Assembly (NCBI RefSeq): GCF_900187975.1 | Contig: NZ_FZPC01000018.1 | Location: forward strand, 1 to 64,000 | Reading direction: 5' to 3' | Source of the DNA: Pseudomonas delhiensis | GTDB lineage: Bacteria > Pseudomonadota > Gammaproteobacteria > Pseudomonadales > Pseudomonadaceae | DNA: 64,000 bases | Shown here: positions 1 to 9,428 of the stretch, piece by piece | Layout: each line of letters begins with the position of its first letter | How positions within the stretch are numbered: position 1 is the stretch's first letter | Translations under genes and position numbers: made by a program | The notes under the pieces: model-generated | Databases searched by the model: none | Told to the model about the DNA's origin: nothing | Seen by the model: only the letters and a program-made list of their open reading frames with translations

Positions 1-158
1 ATTCGCCCTACGTCATGGTCGGGCCTGGCGTAGGGCGCATAACGCCTACGGCGTTATCCGCCGTTTGGCCGTGATCTTCGGCGGCTCCGGGGTTGGACTG
101 AGCATTGGCGGTGGCCCCGGCGTATCGGCGGATAACCGCGAACGGTTATTCGCCCTAC
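1..158. repeat. GTAGGGCG-family palindrome array, cut by window start
   Basis: The first 11 bases are the tail of an inverted element. A forward element (34 nt, stem ATAACGCC/GGCGTTAT, loop TAC) follows at 30-63, and an inverted element (33 nt, stem ATAACCG/CGGTTAT) lies at 126-158 after a 62-nt spacer. Spacings (19 nt from tail to forward element, 96 nt from forward to inverted start) are identical to those in the array at 62522-62825, so this is the same 147-bp tandem unit. No gene is seen here. Confidence 0.85.
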
Positions 159-169
159 GCAGCACGGAC

Positions 170-208
170 AAAAAAGGCGCTTGCCGGCAACGGCAAGCGC
201 CTTTTTTC
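170..208 (-). terminator. Rho-independent terminator of the murB operon
   Basis: A perfect stem (GGCGCTTGCCG and its complement, four-base loop GCAA) is flanked by six A on one side and six T on the other, so it can end transcription in either direction. It lies 14 nt past the murB stop codon on the minus strand. Confidence 0.9.
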
Positions 209-221
209 AAGCCTGCATACT

Positions 222-1241
222 TCAGTAGAGGTTCGGCTCCATCTCCAACTCCACGCCGAAGCGCTGGCGGATGTCCTCGCGGATGCGCTCGGCCAGCGCC
301 TGGATCTGCGCCCCGCTGGCGCCGCCGTAGTTGACCAGCACCAGCGCCTGCTGGGCGTGCACGCCGGCGGCGCCGTCGCGGAAGCCCTTCCAGCCGGCCT
401 TGTCGATCAGCCAGCCGGCGGCCAGCTTGACCTGGCCATCGGCCTGGGGATAGGCCACCAGGTCCGGGAATTCGCCACGCAGGCGCTCGGCCAGCGCCGC
501 GGAGACCAGGGGGTTCTTGAAGAAGCTGCCGGCATTGCCCAGCACCGCCGGGTCGGGCAGCTTCTCGCGGCGGATGGCGCAGATCACCCGCGCCACGTCG
601 GCCGGGCCGGGAGCGTCCATGCCCTGCTCCGCCAGGCGCTGGCGCACCGGGCCGTAGTCCAGGTGCAGGCTGGCCTTGCGCGCGAGCTTCAGGCGCACGC
701 GCAGGATCACCCAGCGCCCCGGCTCGCGCTTGAACAGGCTCTCGCGGTAGGCGAAGGCGCAATCGTCCAGGTGGAACTCGCGCAGGCTGCCGCTGTGGCG
801 GTCCAGCGCCACCAGGCTGTCGAACACGTCCTTCAGCTCCACGCCGTAGGCGCCGATGTTCTGCATGGGCGCGGCGCCCACGGTGCCGGGGATCAGGCTG
901 AGGTTCTCCAGGCCGGCGAAACCCTGCTCCAGGCTCCAGCGCACCAGGTCGTCCCAGACTTCGCCGGCCTCGGCCTCGATGCGCACCCGGTCGCCGTCGT
1001 CTTCGAGGATACGCACGCCGCGGCTGGCCATGCGCAGCACCAGAGCCTCGACGTCGCGGGTCAGCAGCAGGTTGCTGCCGCCGCCGAGCACCAGCAGCGG
1101 CAGGTCGTGCTCCACCGCCAGGGCGAGGCCCCGCATCACGTCCTGGTCGTCGCGGGCCTCGGCGAACAGCCGCGCCCACGCCTCGATGCCGAAGGTATTG
1201 AAGGCTTTCAGGGATACGTCTTTGTGCAGGACCAGGCTCAC
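222..1241 (-). CDS. murB: UDP-N-acetylenolpyruvoylglucosamine reductase MurB
   Basis: Cytoplasmic FAD enzyme that reduces UDP-GlcNAc-enolpyruvate to UDP-MurNAc with NADPH in peptidoglycan precursor synthesis. The 339-residue product shows the FAD-binding GGGSNLL motif near residue 53, the NIGAYGVEL segment, YRES(L)FK, and the GNAGSFFKNP motif carrying the catalytic serine of the family. The tyrosine-loop region and length fit type I MurB. It is the last gene of a minus-strand operon: its ATG overlaps the stop of the upstream phosphatase gene by four bases (ATGA at 1238-1241), and a strong terminator follows. Confidence 0.96.
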   Translation of the reverse strand: MSLVLHKDVSLKAFNTFGIEAWARLFAEARDDQDVMRGLALAVEHDLPLLVLGGGSNLLLTRDVEALVLRMASRGVRILEDDGDRVRIEAEAGEVWDDLVRWSLEQGFAGLENLSLIPGTVGAAPMQNIGAYGVELKDVFDSLVALDRHSGSLREFHLDDCAFAYRESLFKREPGRWVILRVRLKLARKASLHLDYGPVRQRLAEQGMDAPGPADVARVICAIRREKLPDPAVLGNAGSFFKNPLVSAALAERLRGEFPDLVAYPQADGQVKLAAGWLIDKAGWKGFRDGAAGVHAQQALVLVNYGGASGAQIQALAERIREDIRQRFGVELEMEPNLY

Positions 1242-1699
1242 AGGCGCCCCTTCACTTCCAGCAGCAGGGCGTCGCAGGCCAGCTCGATCAGGTCCAGCAC
1301 CTGCTCGAAACCGGCCTCGCCGCCGTAATAGGGATCGGGCACCTCGTCCAGCGCGCCGGCGTAGCGGCGCAGGAACAGGTCCAGTTCGGCGGGGCCGTTG
1401 CCCCGCAGGCGTTCGAGGTAGGCCAGGTTGCTCAGGTCCATGGCCAGGATCAGGTCGAAGTCGGCGAAATCAGCGGTGCCGACCTGCCGCGCACGCAGTG
1501 CCGAGAGGTCGTAGCCACGGCGCATGGCGGCGACGCGGGTACGGGCGTCCGGCGGCTTGCCCAGGTGCCAGTCGCCGGTGCCGGCGGAGTCGACGGTCAC
1601 CCGCGCCTCCAGCCCGGCCTCGCGCAGCTTGTGGCGGAACACGCCCTCGGCGGTGGGCGAACGGCAGATGTTGCCCAGGCAGACGAAGAGAACCCGCAT
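1238..1699 (-). CDS. Low-molecular-weight protein-tyrosine phosphatase
   Basis: 153-residue phosphatase. The P-loop CX5R is at the N terminus (C7-LGNIC-R13-S), and the general-acid aspartate sits in the late DEVPDPYYGG segment, both diagnostic of the LMW-PTP family. The start at 1699 puts the P-loop at its usual place; the open frame runs further upstream without homology. It is coupled on both sides: kdsB's stop overlaps its ATG (TGATG), and its own stop overlaps murB. Its substrate cannot be read from the sequence; related enzymes dephosphorylate tyrosine kinases of polysaccharide export or act on arginine phosphate. Confidence 0.93.
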   Translation of the reverse strand: MRVLFVCLGNICRSPTAEGVFRHKLREAGLEARVTVDSAGTGDWHLGKPPDARTRVAAMRRGYDLSALRARQVGTADFADFDLILAMDLSNLAYLERLRGNGPAELDLFLRRYAGALDEVPDPYYGGEAGFEQVLDLIELACDALLLEVKGRL

Positions 1700-2463
1700 C
1701 AGCCCCCCAGGATGCGCCTGACGCGCTCCAGGTCCTCGGCGGTGTCCACCCCGGCCTGCGGCGCCTCCAGGGCGTCGGCCACGTGGATGCGCACACCGTG
1801 CCAGAGCGCCCGCAGCTGCTCCAGGCACTCGCTGTCCTCCAGCCAGCACGGGCCCCAGGCGACGAAGTCGCGGAGGAAGCGCGCGCGGTAGGCGTAGATG
1901 CCGATGTGGCGGCGGAACGGAACGCCCGCCGGCAGGCTGTCCGGCGCCTTGGCGAAGGCATCGCGGGCCCAGGGCAGCGGCGCGCGGCTGAAGGTCAGGG
2001 CCAGGCCGTCCAGGTCGGTCACCACCTTCACCACGTTGGGGTTGAACAGCGCGGCCAACTCGTGGATCGGCTCGGCCAGGGTGGCGATGCCGGCTTCCGG
2101 GTGGGCCGCCAGGTTGGCCGCCACCTGGTCGATGATGGCCGGCGGGATCAGCGGCTCGTCGCCCTGCACGTTGACCACGATGGCGTCGTCGGCCAGGCCC
2201 AGGGCGTCGGCCACCTCGGCCAGGCGGTCGGTGCCGGAGTTGTGGTCGACGCGGGTCAGCAGCGCCTCGGCGCCGAAGACGTTGGCCGCCTCGAGGATGC
2301 GCGCATCGTCGGTGGCGATCACCACGCGGTTGGCGCCGCTCCTGCGCGCCTGCTCCCAGACGTGCTGGACCATGGGCTTGCCGCCGATGTCCTGCAGCGG
2401 CTTGCCGGGCAGGCGGGTGGAGGCGAAACGGGCCGGGATGACGACGGTGAAGGCCTGGCTCAT
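1699..2463 (-). CDS. kdsB: 3-deoxy-manno-octulosonate cytidylyltransferase KdsB
   Basis: Activates Kdo to CMP-Kdo with CTP for transfer to lipid A in the cytoplasm. The 254-residue protein opens with the nucleotidyltransferase motif [16 protein letters not shown], followed by the metal-binding [10 protein letters not shown] and [12 protein letters not shown] segments typical of KdsB. The ATG at 2463 is chosen because the family begins a few residues before VIPARF. It lies 5 bp after the Trm112-like gene, and its stop overlaps the phosphatase start. The neighbours lpxK and murB place it in an envelope-synthesis operon. Confidence 0.95.
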   Translation of the reverse strand: MSQAFTVVIPARFASTRLPGKPLQDIGGKPMVQHVWEQARRSGANRVVIATDDARILEAANVFGAEALLTRVDHNSGTDRLAEVADALGLADDAIVVNVQGDEPLIPPAIIDQVAANLAAHPEAGIATLAEPIHELAALFNPNVVKVVTDLDGLALTFSRAPLPWARDAFAKAPDSLPAGVPFRRHIGIYAYRARFLRDFVAWGPCWLEDSECLEQLRALWHGVRIHVADALEAPQAGVDTAEDLERVRRILGG

Positions 2464-2468
2464 CTCGG

Positions 2469-2654
2469 TCACTTGTCCAGGCGTTCGTCGACGTTCAGGG
2501 TGCGGGCCTCGCCCTCGAGCATCACCGGGATGCCGTCGCGCACCGGGTAGGCCAGGCCATCGGCCTTGCAGATCAGTTCGGACTTGTCGTCGGTGAGCTT
2601 CAGCGGCCCCTTGCACAGCGGGCAGGCGAGGATGTCGAGGAGTTTCGGGTCCAT
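2469..2654 (-). CDS. Trm112-family (UPF0434) small protein
   Basis: 61-residue protein with the start [18 protein letters not shown]. This is the Trm112/YcaR family, found between lpxK and kdsB in many gammaproteobacteria. Only one CxxC pair (CPLCK) is visible; the second pair of the eukaryotic zinc ribbon is absent, as is usual for bacterial members. An ATG seven codons upstream is in frame, but the chosen start matches the family N terminus. Eukaryotic Trm112 activates methyltransferases; the bacterial role is not settled. Confidence 0.88.
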   Translation of the reverse strand: MDPKLLDILACPLCKGPLKLTDDKSELICKADGLAYPVRDGIPVMLEGEARTLNVDERLDK

Positions 2655-2694
2655 GGCGGAATCCTTGGAAAGCAAGGGGTGGCGGGGCCACCCG

Positions 2695-3693
2695 TCAGCG
2701 CGCGATCAGACGCTCGAGCCGGGCGTCGAACCAGGCGACGAAGGCCGGGGATGGCTGCGCGTCGACGGCGAGGTACCACCAGTCGGCGGCGGCGAAGGCC
2801 CGGCATTTCACCGCGTCCTTCTCGGTCATCAGCAGCGGCAGCGGCGGGCTGAATTGCAGCTGCCCGGCGCTGTAGGCCGCGTGGTCCGGGAAGGCGTGCG
2901 GAACAGGCCGCCAGTGTAGCGCCTCGAGCGTCGCGAAGAAACGCCGGGGGTTGCCGATGCCGGCCAGGGCGTGGACCTGCTGGCCCGGCGGGAAGTGCGT
3001 CAGGTCGACGCGCTCGCCGCTGCGCAGGTTGACCAGCGCGCTCGGCCGCAGGACGAAGGAAAAGGCGCCGGCCGGGTCGCTGCTGGCGCCGTTGTAGAGC
3101 ACCGCGTCCACCGAGTCCAGGCGCTCGGCCGGCTCGCGCAGGGGGCCGGCCGGCAGGCAGCGGCGGTTGCCCAGGCCGCGGGCGGCGTCGATCAGCACCA
3201 GCTCCAGGTCGCGGGCCAGGCGGTAGTGCTGCAGGCCGTCGTCGCAGAGGATCAGGTCCACCGGTTCCTCGGCCAGCAGCGCGCGCACCGCAGCCGGGCG
3301 GTCCGGGTCGATGACCAGGGGCACGCCGCTGCGCTGGACGATCATCAGTGGCTCGTCGCCGGCCTGCTCGGCGCGCTGTTCGGCGCGCACCCGCCAGGGC
3401 AGGCTCGGCGGCTCGGCGCCATAACCACGGCTGACCACGCCGACCGCAAGGCCGCGGGCGCGGCAGCGCTCGATCAGCCAGAGGATCATCGGCGTCTTGC
3501 CGGTGCCGCCGACGGTGATGTTGCCGACGACGATGACCGGCACCGGGGCGCGGTAGGCCTGGCGGCGGCCTTCCAGGTAGTCGGCGCGCTTGCGCAGAGC
3601 GATGCGCCGGTACAGCGCCTCCAGCGGGCGCAGCAGGCCGAGGGCCGGGTGGCCCTGGTACCAGGCCTGCAGCAGGCGCTCGGAAAACGCCAT
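2695..3693 (-). CDS. lpxK: Tetraacyldisaccharide 4'-kinase LpxK
   Basis: Inner-membrane kinase that phosphorylates the 4' position of the lipid A disaccharide. The 332-residue protein has the P-loop [12 protein letters not shown] at about residues 58-69, an N-terminal amphipathic/hydrophobic stretch, and the [13 protein letters not shown] segment characteristic of LpxK. Its ATG overlaps the exbD stop as TGATG, so translation is probably coupled. Product length is normal for the family. Confidence 0.95.
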   Translation of the reverse strand: MAFSERLLQAWYQGHPALGLLRPLEALYRRIALRKRADYLEGRRQAYRAPVPVIVVGNITVGGTGKTPMILWLIERCRARGLAVGVVSRGYGAEPPSLPWRVRAEQRAEQAGDEPLMIVQRSGVPLVIDPDRPAAVRALLAEEPVDLILCDDGLQHYRLARDLELVLIDAARGLGNRRCLPAGPLREPAERLDSVDAVLYNGASSDPAGAFSFVLRPSALVNLRSGERVDLTHFPPGQQVHALAGIGNPRRFFATLEALHWRPVPHAFPDHAAYSAGQLQFSPPLPLLMTEKDAVKCRAFAAADWWYLAVDAQPSPAFVAWFDARLERLIAR

Positions 3694-4139
3694 CAGGGCT
3701 TGGCCGCCGGCTGCGCCTCGACGGTGGTGATGCGCAGGTGGCTGAAGCCGAGCTTGCCGGCGGCGTCCATGGCGGTGACCACCGATTGGTGGGTGGCCTT
3801 GCCGTCGGCGGTGATCACCACCGGCAGGCTGCTGTCGCCGGCGGATTCCTTCTGCATCGCCGCCATCAGGGTGGCGATGTCGCCGTTGACCAGGTTCTGG
3901 CCGTTCAGCGCGTAGTGGCCGGCGGCGTCGATGTCCAGTTCCAGCGGCTTGATGTCGGTGGCTTCCGGCGGGGTGCCGCTGACCGCCTCGGGCAGCTCGA
4001 CCTTCAGCTGCGTCGGCCGGCTGAAGGTGGTGGTGACCACGAAGAACAGCAGCAGGACGAAGATCACGTCGATCAGCGACGCCAGGTTGATGAAGACGTC
4101 ATCGCGGGCGGCGCTGCCGGTTCTGCGGCGGAATTTCAC
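3693..4139 (-). CDS. exbD: ExbD/TolR-family biopolymer transport protein
   Basis: 148-residue inner-membrane protein with one transmembrane segment (about residues 17-37, [21 protein letters not shown]) carrying the conserved aspartate (D24) used for proton-driven work, then a periplasmic domain. It pairs with the ExbB-like protein encoded immediately upstream; the two genes overlap by four bases at 4136-4139. The pair lies between comEC and lpxK, a conserved arrangement, and probably energises an outer-membrane process, but no TonB is adjacent. Confidence 0.9.
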   Translation of the reverse strand: MKFRRRTGSAARDDVFINLASLIDVIFVLLLFFVVTTTFSRPTQLKVELPEAVSGTPPEATDIKPLELDIDAAGHYALNGQNLVNGDIATLMAAMQKESAGDSSLPVVITADGKATHQSVVTAMDAAGKLGFSHLRITTVEAQPAAKP

Positions 4140-4771
4140 GCTTTGCCATCCTCGGAAAGGTCGACCTCGCGGTCACCCTGGACCATTTCCACCAGCTTGA
4201 TCGCCTCCTGCTCCATGGCCACCACCAGCTCATCGACGCGGCGCAGCAGGTAGCGATGGAAGAACACGGCCGGGATGGCCACGATCAGGCCGGAAGCGGT
4301 GGTCACCAGGGCCTTGGAGATGCCGCCGGCGAGCTGCGGGGCATTGGCCATGCCGTCGCCCATGAAGGCGCTGAAGATCTGGATCATGCCGAACACGGTG
4401 CCCAGCAGGCCGAGCAGCGGGGCCATGGCGGCGATGGTGCCGAGGGCGTTGAGGTAGCGCTCCATCTCGTGGATCACCCGGCCGGCGGCTTCCTCGATGC
4501 ATTCCTTCATGATCTCGCGGCCATGCTTGGAGTTGACCAGGCCGGCGGCGAGCACCTCACCCAGCGGGGAAGACGCCTTGAGTTCCTTGAGCGCCTGGCT
4601 GTTCAGCTTCTTGTCCTTGATCTGCTTCCACACCTGGCCCAGCAACTGCGGCGGGGCGATGCGGCTGCGGCGCAGGGTCCAGAGTCGTTCGGCGACGATG
4701 GCGGTGGCGGCGATAGAGCTCAGAATGATCGGCAGCATCATCCAGCCGCCGGCTTTGACCAGTTCCCACAC
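4136..4771 (-). CDS. exbB: ExbB/TolQ/MotA-family proton channel protein
   Basis: 211-residue inner-membrane protein with three hydrophobic segments: one near the N terminus (MMLPIILSSIAATAIVAERL) and two after residue 110 (IAAMAPLLGLLGTVFGMI and ALVTTASGLIVAIPAVFF). The GLLGTVxGM motif is typical of ExbB/TolQ. The start is taken as GTG at 4771 because GGGGA sits about ten bases upstream; another GTG eleven codons earlier has no such site. It forms the motor unit with the following ExbD-like protein. Confidence 0.9.
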   Translation of the reverse strand: MWELVKAGGWMMLPIILSSIAATAIVAERLWTLRRSRIAPPQLLGQVWKQIKDKKLNSQALKELKASSPLGEVLAAGLVNSKHGREIMKECIEEAAGRVIHEMERYLNALGTIAAMAPLLGLLGTVFGMIQIFSAFMGDGMANAPQLAGGISKALVTTASGLIVAIPAVFFHRYLLRRVDELVVAMEQEAIKLVEMVQGDREVDLSEDGKA

Positions 4772-4843
4772 AGTGGCGAATCCCCTGAAAAAAAGTGGCG
4801 ACACTCTAGCACAGGGCCCCTGCCCCGCCGACCGTCGCCGTTC

Positions 4844-7063
4844 TCATTTTTCCCTCCAGAATCCGGCGTTTTCGCGCGCGCCCCGCACCTCTCCATGCTG
4901 GCCCAGGAGCAGGCGCAGGGCGCCCGCGATCGCCACATCGTGAACCCTGACACCCCGTTCGGCGAAGCGCTGCAGCACCTCCTCGGACGGATGGCCATGG
5001 GCGTTGTGGCGGGAGCGGGAAACCAGTGCGGCGCGGGGCGCCAGCTGCCTCACGAAGGCCGCCGAGGAAGCGCTGCGGCTGCCGTGGTGGCCGGCCACCA
5101 GCCAGTCGGCCCGGGCCCCGGGATGGCTGGCCAGCCAGGCCGCCTCGCCGGCGGCCGGCAGGTCGCCGGTGAGCAGCAGGCTTTCGCCCCGCGCCTCGAT
5201 GTGCAGCACGCAGGAGCGGCCGTTGCTGTCGGCAGCCTGGTCCCAGTACCAGGTCGAAAAACGCACGCCGTCCAGCCACCAGGTTTCGGCGCGGCAGGGC
5301 TCGGCGGCCAGGGGCGCGGGCAGGCGCCGCGGCTCGCCGCTGATCAGCCGCGCCGCCGGCAAGGCTTCCAGCACGGCGCGGGCGCCGCCGGCATGGTCGT
5401 TGTCGCCATGGCTGAGCAGCAGCACATCCAGGCGCCGGACACCCAGGCCGCGCAGGGTCGGCAGCACCGCCACCTCGCCGAGGTCGAACTCGCCCCGGCG
5501 CGGCCCGGCGTCGTACAGCCAGGCATGGCTGCGGGTGCGGACCAGCACCGAGAGCCCCTGCCCCACGTCGAGCACGCGCACCTCGGCGTAGCCGTGGGCC
5601 GGCGCGCTGGCGTGCGGCCAGAACATCGGCAGCAGCAGCGCCAGGCCCAGCGGCCGCAGCGGCAGCCCGGCCGGCGCCAGGCACAGCAGCGTCCCGGCCA
5701 GGGCCAGCAGGATGCTCCAGGCCGGCGGCGCCATGGGATGCCAGGCCGGGGAATACCACGACAGGCGCGCGAGCACGCCGAGCAGGCCGTCGAGCACGGC
5801 GCCAGCCAGCCACAGCAGCCCCTCGCCGGCCACCGGCAGCCACAGCAGCAGGCTGCCGGCCAGCGCCAGCGGCACCACCAGCAACTCGATGCAGGGCACC
5901 GCCAGCAGGTTCGCCAGGGCGCCGGACGGGCTCAGCGGCAGGCCCAGGGCCAGCAGCAGCGGGGCCAGCCCCAGGGCCATGAGCCCTTGCGCGCGGCCCC
6001 AGGCCAGCCACACCGGCCAGCGCCCCAGGCGCCCGGCGAAGCCGTAGACGAGCAGCGCCACCGCGGCGAAGGACAGCCAGAAGCCGGGGCTCAGGCTGAC
6101 CAGCGGATCGACCAGCAGGACCACCACCAGGGCACCGAGCAACGGCCACCAGACGCCCTGGCGGCGGAACCGCAGGCGCCACAGCAGGACCATGCTGAGC
6201 ATCAGGCAGGCCCGCAGCGCCGGCACCTCCAGCCCGGCGACCCAGCCGTAGCCCCAGGCGCCGGCGACCGCGGCGGCACAGGCGCAGGGCAGCCAGGGCA
6301 GGCGCGCCGGCCAGGCCCCCAGGCGCGCCAGGCCGGCCACCAGGGCATAGAGCAGACCGCCCAGCAGGGAAATGTGCGAACCGGAGATCACCATCAGGTG
6401 CAGGGTGCCGGTGTCCTGCAGCATGTCCCAGTCCGCCCGGCCCAGGCCGCTGCCATCGCCCAGGACCAGAGCCACCAGGTAGGCGTTGCGGCCCCGGGCG
6501 TCCACGGCCAGCAACCGCTCCTTCCAGGCCTCGCGCCAGGCCATGGGGCCCGCGGCCCCGGCAAGGCGCTGGCCATCCTTGACGCTGCCGGTGGCGCCTA
6601 TGCCGTCGGCCGCCAGCCAGGCCTCGTAGTCGAAGCCGAAGTCGTTGGCCAGGCCATGGGGGCGGCGCAGGGTCACGGCCAGGCGCCAGCGCTCCCCCGC
6701 GCGCAGCTGCGGGCCGCCGTACCAGGACAGGCGCAGGCGCTGGGGCAAGGCCAGGCGGGCCTGGATGTCCTCCAGCTCGAAACGGACGATGCCCTCCGCG
6801 GCGGCCGGCAAGCCGGTGACCTGTCCCTCCAGCCATAGCGTCCGCCCATCCAGCTCGGGAGCCAGGCGCCCTTCCCAGGCCTGGTGGGCGTACAGGCAGG
6901 CCCAGGCGAAGCCGAGCAGGAAGAGCGCCACCGCACGGTGGCGCCGATACAGGCACAGCAGCGCCATTCCGACCAGCGGCAGCAAGGCCGCCAGGGGCGG
7001 CAACTGGGGCAGGAAACGCAGCAGCAACAGGCCGCAGGCCAGCGCCATCATCCCTGTACGCAC
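4844..7063 (-). CDS. comEC: ComEC/Rec2-type DNA internalisation protein
   Basis: 739-residue inner-membrane protein. An N-terminal DUF4131-like part is followed by the multi-helix Competence domain (about residues 200-480) and a C-terminal metallo-beta-lactamase domain with LSHGDNDHAGG near residue 553. In naturally transformable bacteria this channel carries single-stranded DNA across the inner membrane. The start is GTG at 7063: GGGAGG lies six bases before it, and the two ATG codons just downstream have no site. The gene leads the comEC-exbB-exbD-lpxK-kdsB-murB set. Whether this strain is transformable cannot be told here. Confidence 0.93.
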   Translation of the reverse strand: MRTGMMALACGLLLLRFLPQLPPLAALLPLVGMALLCLYRRHRAVALFLLGFAWACLYAHQAWEGRLAPELDGRTLWLEGQVTGLPAAAEGIVRFELEDIQARLALPQRLRLSWYGGPQLRAGERWRLAVTLRRPHGLANDFGFDYEAWLAADGIGATGSVKDGQRLAGAAGPMAWREAWKERLLAVDARGRNAYLVALVLGDGSGLGRADWDMLQDTGTLHLMVISGSHISLLGGLLYALVAGLARLGAWPARLPWLPCACAAAVAGAWGYGWVAGLEVPALRACLMLSMVLLWRLRFRRQGVWWPLLGALVVVLLVDPLVSLSPGFWLSFAAVALLVYGFAGRLGRWPVWLAWGRAQGLMALGLAPLLLALGLPLSPSGALANLLAVPCIELLVVPLALAGSLLLWLPVAGEGLLWLAGAVLDGLLGVLARLSWYSPAWHPMAPPAWSILLALAGTLLCLAPAGLPLRPLGLALLLPMFWPHASAPAHGYAEVRVLDVGQGLSVLVRTRSHAWLYDAGPRRGEFDLGEVAVLPTLRGLGVRRLDVLLLSHGDNDHAGGARAVLEALPAARLISGEPRRLPAPLAAEPCRAETWWLDGVRFSTWYWDQAADSNGRSCVLHIEARGESLLLTGDLPAAGEAAWLASHPGARADWLVAGHHGSRSASSAAFVRQLAPRAALVSRSRHNAHGHPSEEVLQRFAERGVRVHDVAIAGALRLLLGQHGEVRGARENAGFWREK

Positions 7064-7186
7064 GGGTTGCCTCCCTGGCAGCAGGTCCGGTGCACCACAG
7101 CCGGTTACACATGGACATAGTTGATGAACGGAAGCCGTCATCCAGCTAGGCATAATGCCCGGTGTTCGTCTGCCAGAGATTTCCCC

Positions 7187-7717
7187 ATGCCGCGCCGACT
7201 TTTCCAGCGCTACATGCCGGACCCCGAGCTGATCAGGAACCACAAGTCCCTGCGCTGCTTCGGGCCCCTGTTGCACTCGCCCAACCTCTGGCACCTGAAT
7301 CGAAGGTCGGTCTCCCGCGCCATGGGCATGGGCCTGTTCGCCGCCTTCGTGCCCATTCCGCTGCAGATGCTGCTGGCCGCCACCCTGGCGGTGTGGGTGC
7401 GCGCCAACCTGCCGATCTCGGTGGGCCTGGTCTGGCTGACCAACCCCATCACCATGCCGCCGGTGTTCTACTGCACCTACAAGATGGGCGCCTGGGTCAT
7501 GGGCGTGCCGGCCCGCACCCTGCCGGAGAACCTCACCTGGGAATGGATCAGCGGCGAACTGTCGCTACTCTGGCAGCCCTTCCTGCTGGGTTCGATCATC
7601 TGCGGCCTGCTGGTGGGCCTGCTCGGCTACCTGGCCACCCAGGCCTACTGGCGCTGGTGGATCGGCCGCAGCTGGCGGCGGCGCCAGGCATTGCGCAACC
7701 TGCAGCGGGGGTTGTGA
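7187..7717 (+). CDS. DUF2062 membrane protein
   Basis: 176-residue protein starting MPRRLFQRYMPDPE. It has about three hydrophobic segments (AMGMGLFAAFVPIPLQMLLA, LPISVGLVWLTNPITMPPVF and PFLLGSIICGLLVGLLGYLA) and the PxPLQ and TNPxTMPPVF motifs of the DUF2062 family. Function is unknown; it is divergent from comEC, and a repeat block follows the stop. An AT-rich CATAAT hexamer at 7151-7156 could be its -10 element, but no convincing -35 was found. Confidence 0.85.
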   Translation: MPRRLFQRYMPDPELIRNHKSLRCFGPLLHSPNLWHLNRRSVSRAMGMGLFAAFVPIPLQMLLAATLAVWVRANLPISVGLVWLTNPITMPPVFYCTYKMGAWVMGVPARTLPENLTWEWISGELSLLWQPFLLGSIICGLLVGLLGYLATQAYWRWWIGRSWRRRQALRNLQRGL

Positions 7718-7724
7718 GCCCCTT

Positions 7725-8120
7725 GTAGGACCTTGTCCGCGATAGCCGGAGCTATCGGCGCGGTTCGCGGATGAGAGCCGCTCCTACGCCGCCCCGTCCA
7801 CGCCATTCCCATGTAGGAGCGCGCCCTGCGCGCGATTTCGCGGGCAGGGCCCGCTCCTACACCCCACCATGCGGCATGGGGCGCCTGTAGGAGCGGACCT
7901 TGTCCGCGATAGCCGGAGCTATCGGCGCGATTCGCGGATGAGAGCCGCTCCTACGCCGCCCCGCCCACGCCATTCCCATGTAGGAGCGCGCCCTGCGCGC
8001 GATTCGCGGGCAGGGCCCGCTCCTACAGTCTGCCGGGAGGTACGGCATTTCCCTGTAGGAGCAACTTTGTCCGCGATAGGACGAGCCCGGGCGCGGATCG
8101 CGATAGGCTCGCTGCGAAAC
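7725..8120. repeat. GTAGGAGC-family repeat block with 167-bp tandem duplication
   Basis: Between the DUF2062 gene and lolE lies a near-perfect tandem pair. Each unit holds an element of about 65 nt ending in GCTCCTAC (7725-7787 and 7887-7954), a 25-nt spacer, and a 47-48 nt double palindrome starting GTAGGAGCGCGCCCTG and ending GCTCCTAC (7813-7860 and 7980-8026). The units are offset by 167 bp. A third, decayed element starts at 8055. The first unit lacks five bases (GCGGA) after GTAGGA. No coding content is seen. Confidence 0.9.
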
Positions 8121-8135
8121 CCGCCCCATCACGAA

Positions 8136-8159
8136 GAAGCCGCCCCAAGGGGCGGCTTC
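8136..8159 (-). terminator. Hairpin after lolE
   Basis: Perfect 11-bp stem GAAGCCGCCCC with a two-base loop, just past the lolE stop codon on the minus strand. The downstream T-tract is weak (TTCG), so it may be an inefficient terminator or a 3'-end stabiliser. Confidence 0.65.
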
Positions 8160-8161
8160 GT

Positions 8162-9412
8162 TCATTCGTAGCGCAGCGCTTCGGCCGGCTGGGTCCTGGC
8201 GGCGCGCCAGGCCGGGTAGAGCGTGGCGAGGAAGCTCATCAGCAGGGCCGCGCTGCACACCAGCAGCACGTCCGTCACCTGCACGTCGGAGGGCAGGTAG
8301 TTGATGAAGTAGACGTCGGAGCTGAACACGTGGGTGCCCAGGGCCTTCTCCATCGCCGAGACGATGGCGGTGACGTTGAACGCCGCCAGCACGCCCAGGG
8401 TGCCGCCGACCAGGGTGCCGATCACCCCGATCACCGTGCCCTGGACCATGAAGACGGTCATGATCTGCCCCGGCGTCGCGCCCAGGGTGCGGAGGATGGC
8501 GATGTCGGTGCGCTTGTCGGCCACCACCATGATCAGCGTGGCGATGATGTTGAAGGCCGCCACCGCCACGATCAGCAGCAACAGCAGGCCGATCATGGTC
8601 TTCTCCATCTTCATGGCGCCGAACAGGCTGCCCTGGGTGTGCGTCCAGTCCACCGAACGGATGCCCTGGCCCAGCTCCGCGGCGATGCCCTGCCCCACTT
8701 CCGGCGCCTGGAACAGGTCCTTCAGGGCGATGCGCACGCTCTGCACCTGGCCCGGCTCCCAGCGCAGCAGGTGCGCGGCGTCGTCGACGTGGACCAGCGC
8801 CAGGGTGCCATCCAGCTCGGCGCCGACCTTGAACACCCCGACCACATTCAGCCGCTGCATGCGCGGCGTCACGCCGCCGGCCGCGGAGGTGGACTCGGGG
8901 ACGATCAGCAGCAGGCTGTCGCCGACGTTGACGCGGAAGCGCCGCGCGGTGATCTCGCCGATCACCACCCCGGACTCGCCGGACTTCAGCGCGGCCAGGC
9001 TGCCCTGGACCATGTGCGAGCCGATGATCGAGACCTTCGGCTCCAGCGCCGGGTCGATGCCGTCCACCTCGATCGGCTGCATCATGCCCTTGAACGAGAG
9101 CATGCCGTCCAGCTCGGTGTAGGGCACAGCTCCCACCACCTCGCGGTGCTTCGAGGCCGCGGCGGCCACCGCCTGCCAGTCGGCCAGCGGCTTGCCGTCG
9201 GCGTTCTGCAGCACGGCGTGGGGCACCATGCCGAGGATGCGCGAGCGCATCTCCTTCTGGAACCCGTTCATCACCGAGAGCACCACGATCATCGCCAGCA
9301 CCCCGAGGGTCAGGCCGATCATCGAGGTCAGGGAGATGAAGGAGATGTAGTGGTTGCGCTTCTTGGCCCGGGTGTAGCGGGTGCCGACGAAGATCGATAG
9401 GGGTCTGAACAT
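8162..9412 (-). CDS. lolE: Lipoprotein-releasing ABC permease, LolC/LolE family
   Basis: 416-residue inner-membrane subunit of the Lol exporter, which extracts outer-membrane lipoproteins and hands them to LolA. Four transmembrane segments are visible: one at residues about 24-50 and three in the C-terminal part, with a large periplasmic domain between. The N terminus ([20 protein letters not shown]) and C terminus ([17 protein letters not shown]) are almost identical to those of the other permease encoded at 10105-11358. It lies 16 bp after lolD in the order lolC-lolD-lolE. Which paralogue is functionally C or E is assigned by position only. Confidence 0.92.
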   Translation of the reverse strand: MFRPLSIFVGTRYTRAKKRNHYISFISLTSMIGLTLGVLAMIVVLSVMNGFQKEMRSRILGMVPHAVLQNADGKPLADWQAVAAAASKHREVVGAVPYTELDGMLSFKGMMQPIEVDGIDPALEPKVSIIGSHMVQGSLAALKSGESGVVIGEITARRFRVNVGDSLLLIVPESTSAAGGVTPRMQRLNVVGVFKVGAELDGTLALVHVDDAAHLLRWEPGQVQSVRIALKDLFQAPEVGQGIAAELGQGIRSVDWTHTQGSLFGAMKMEKTMIGLLLLLIVAVAAFNIIATLIMVVADKRTDIAILRTLGATPGQIMTVFMVQGTVIGVIGTLVGGTLGVLAAFNVTAIVSAMEKALGTHVFSSDVYFINYLPSDVQVTDVLLVCSAALLMSFLATLYPAWRAARTQPAEALRYE

Positions 9413-9428
9413 GGCGTCTGCGGCTCGA

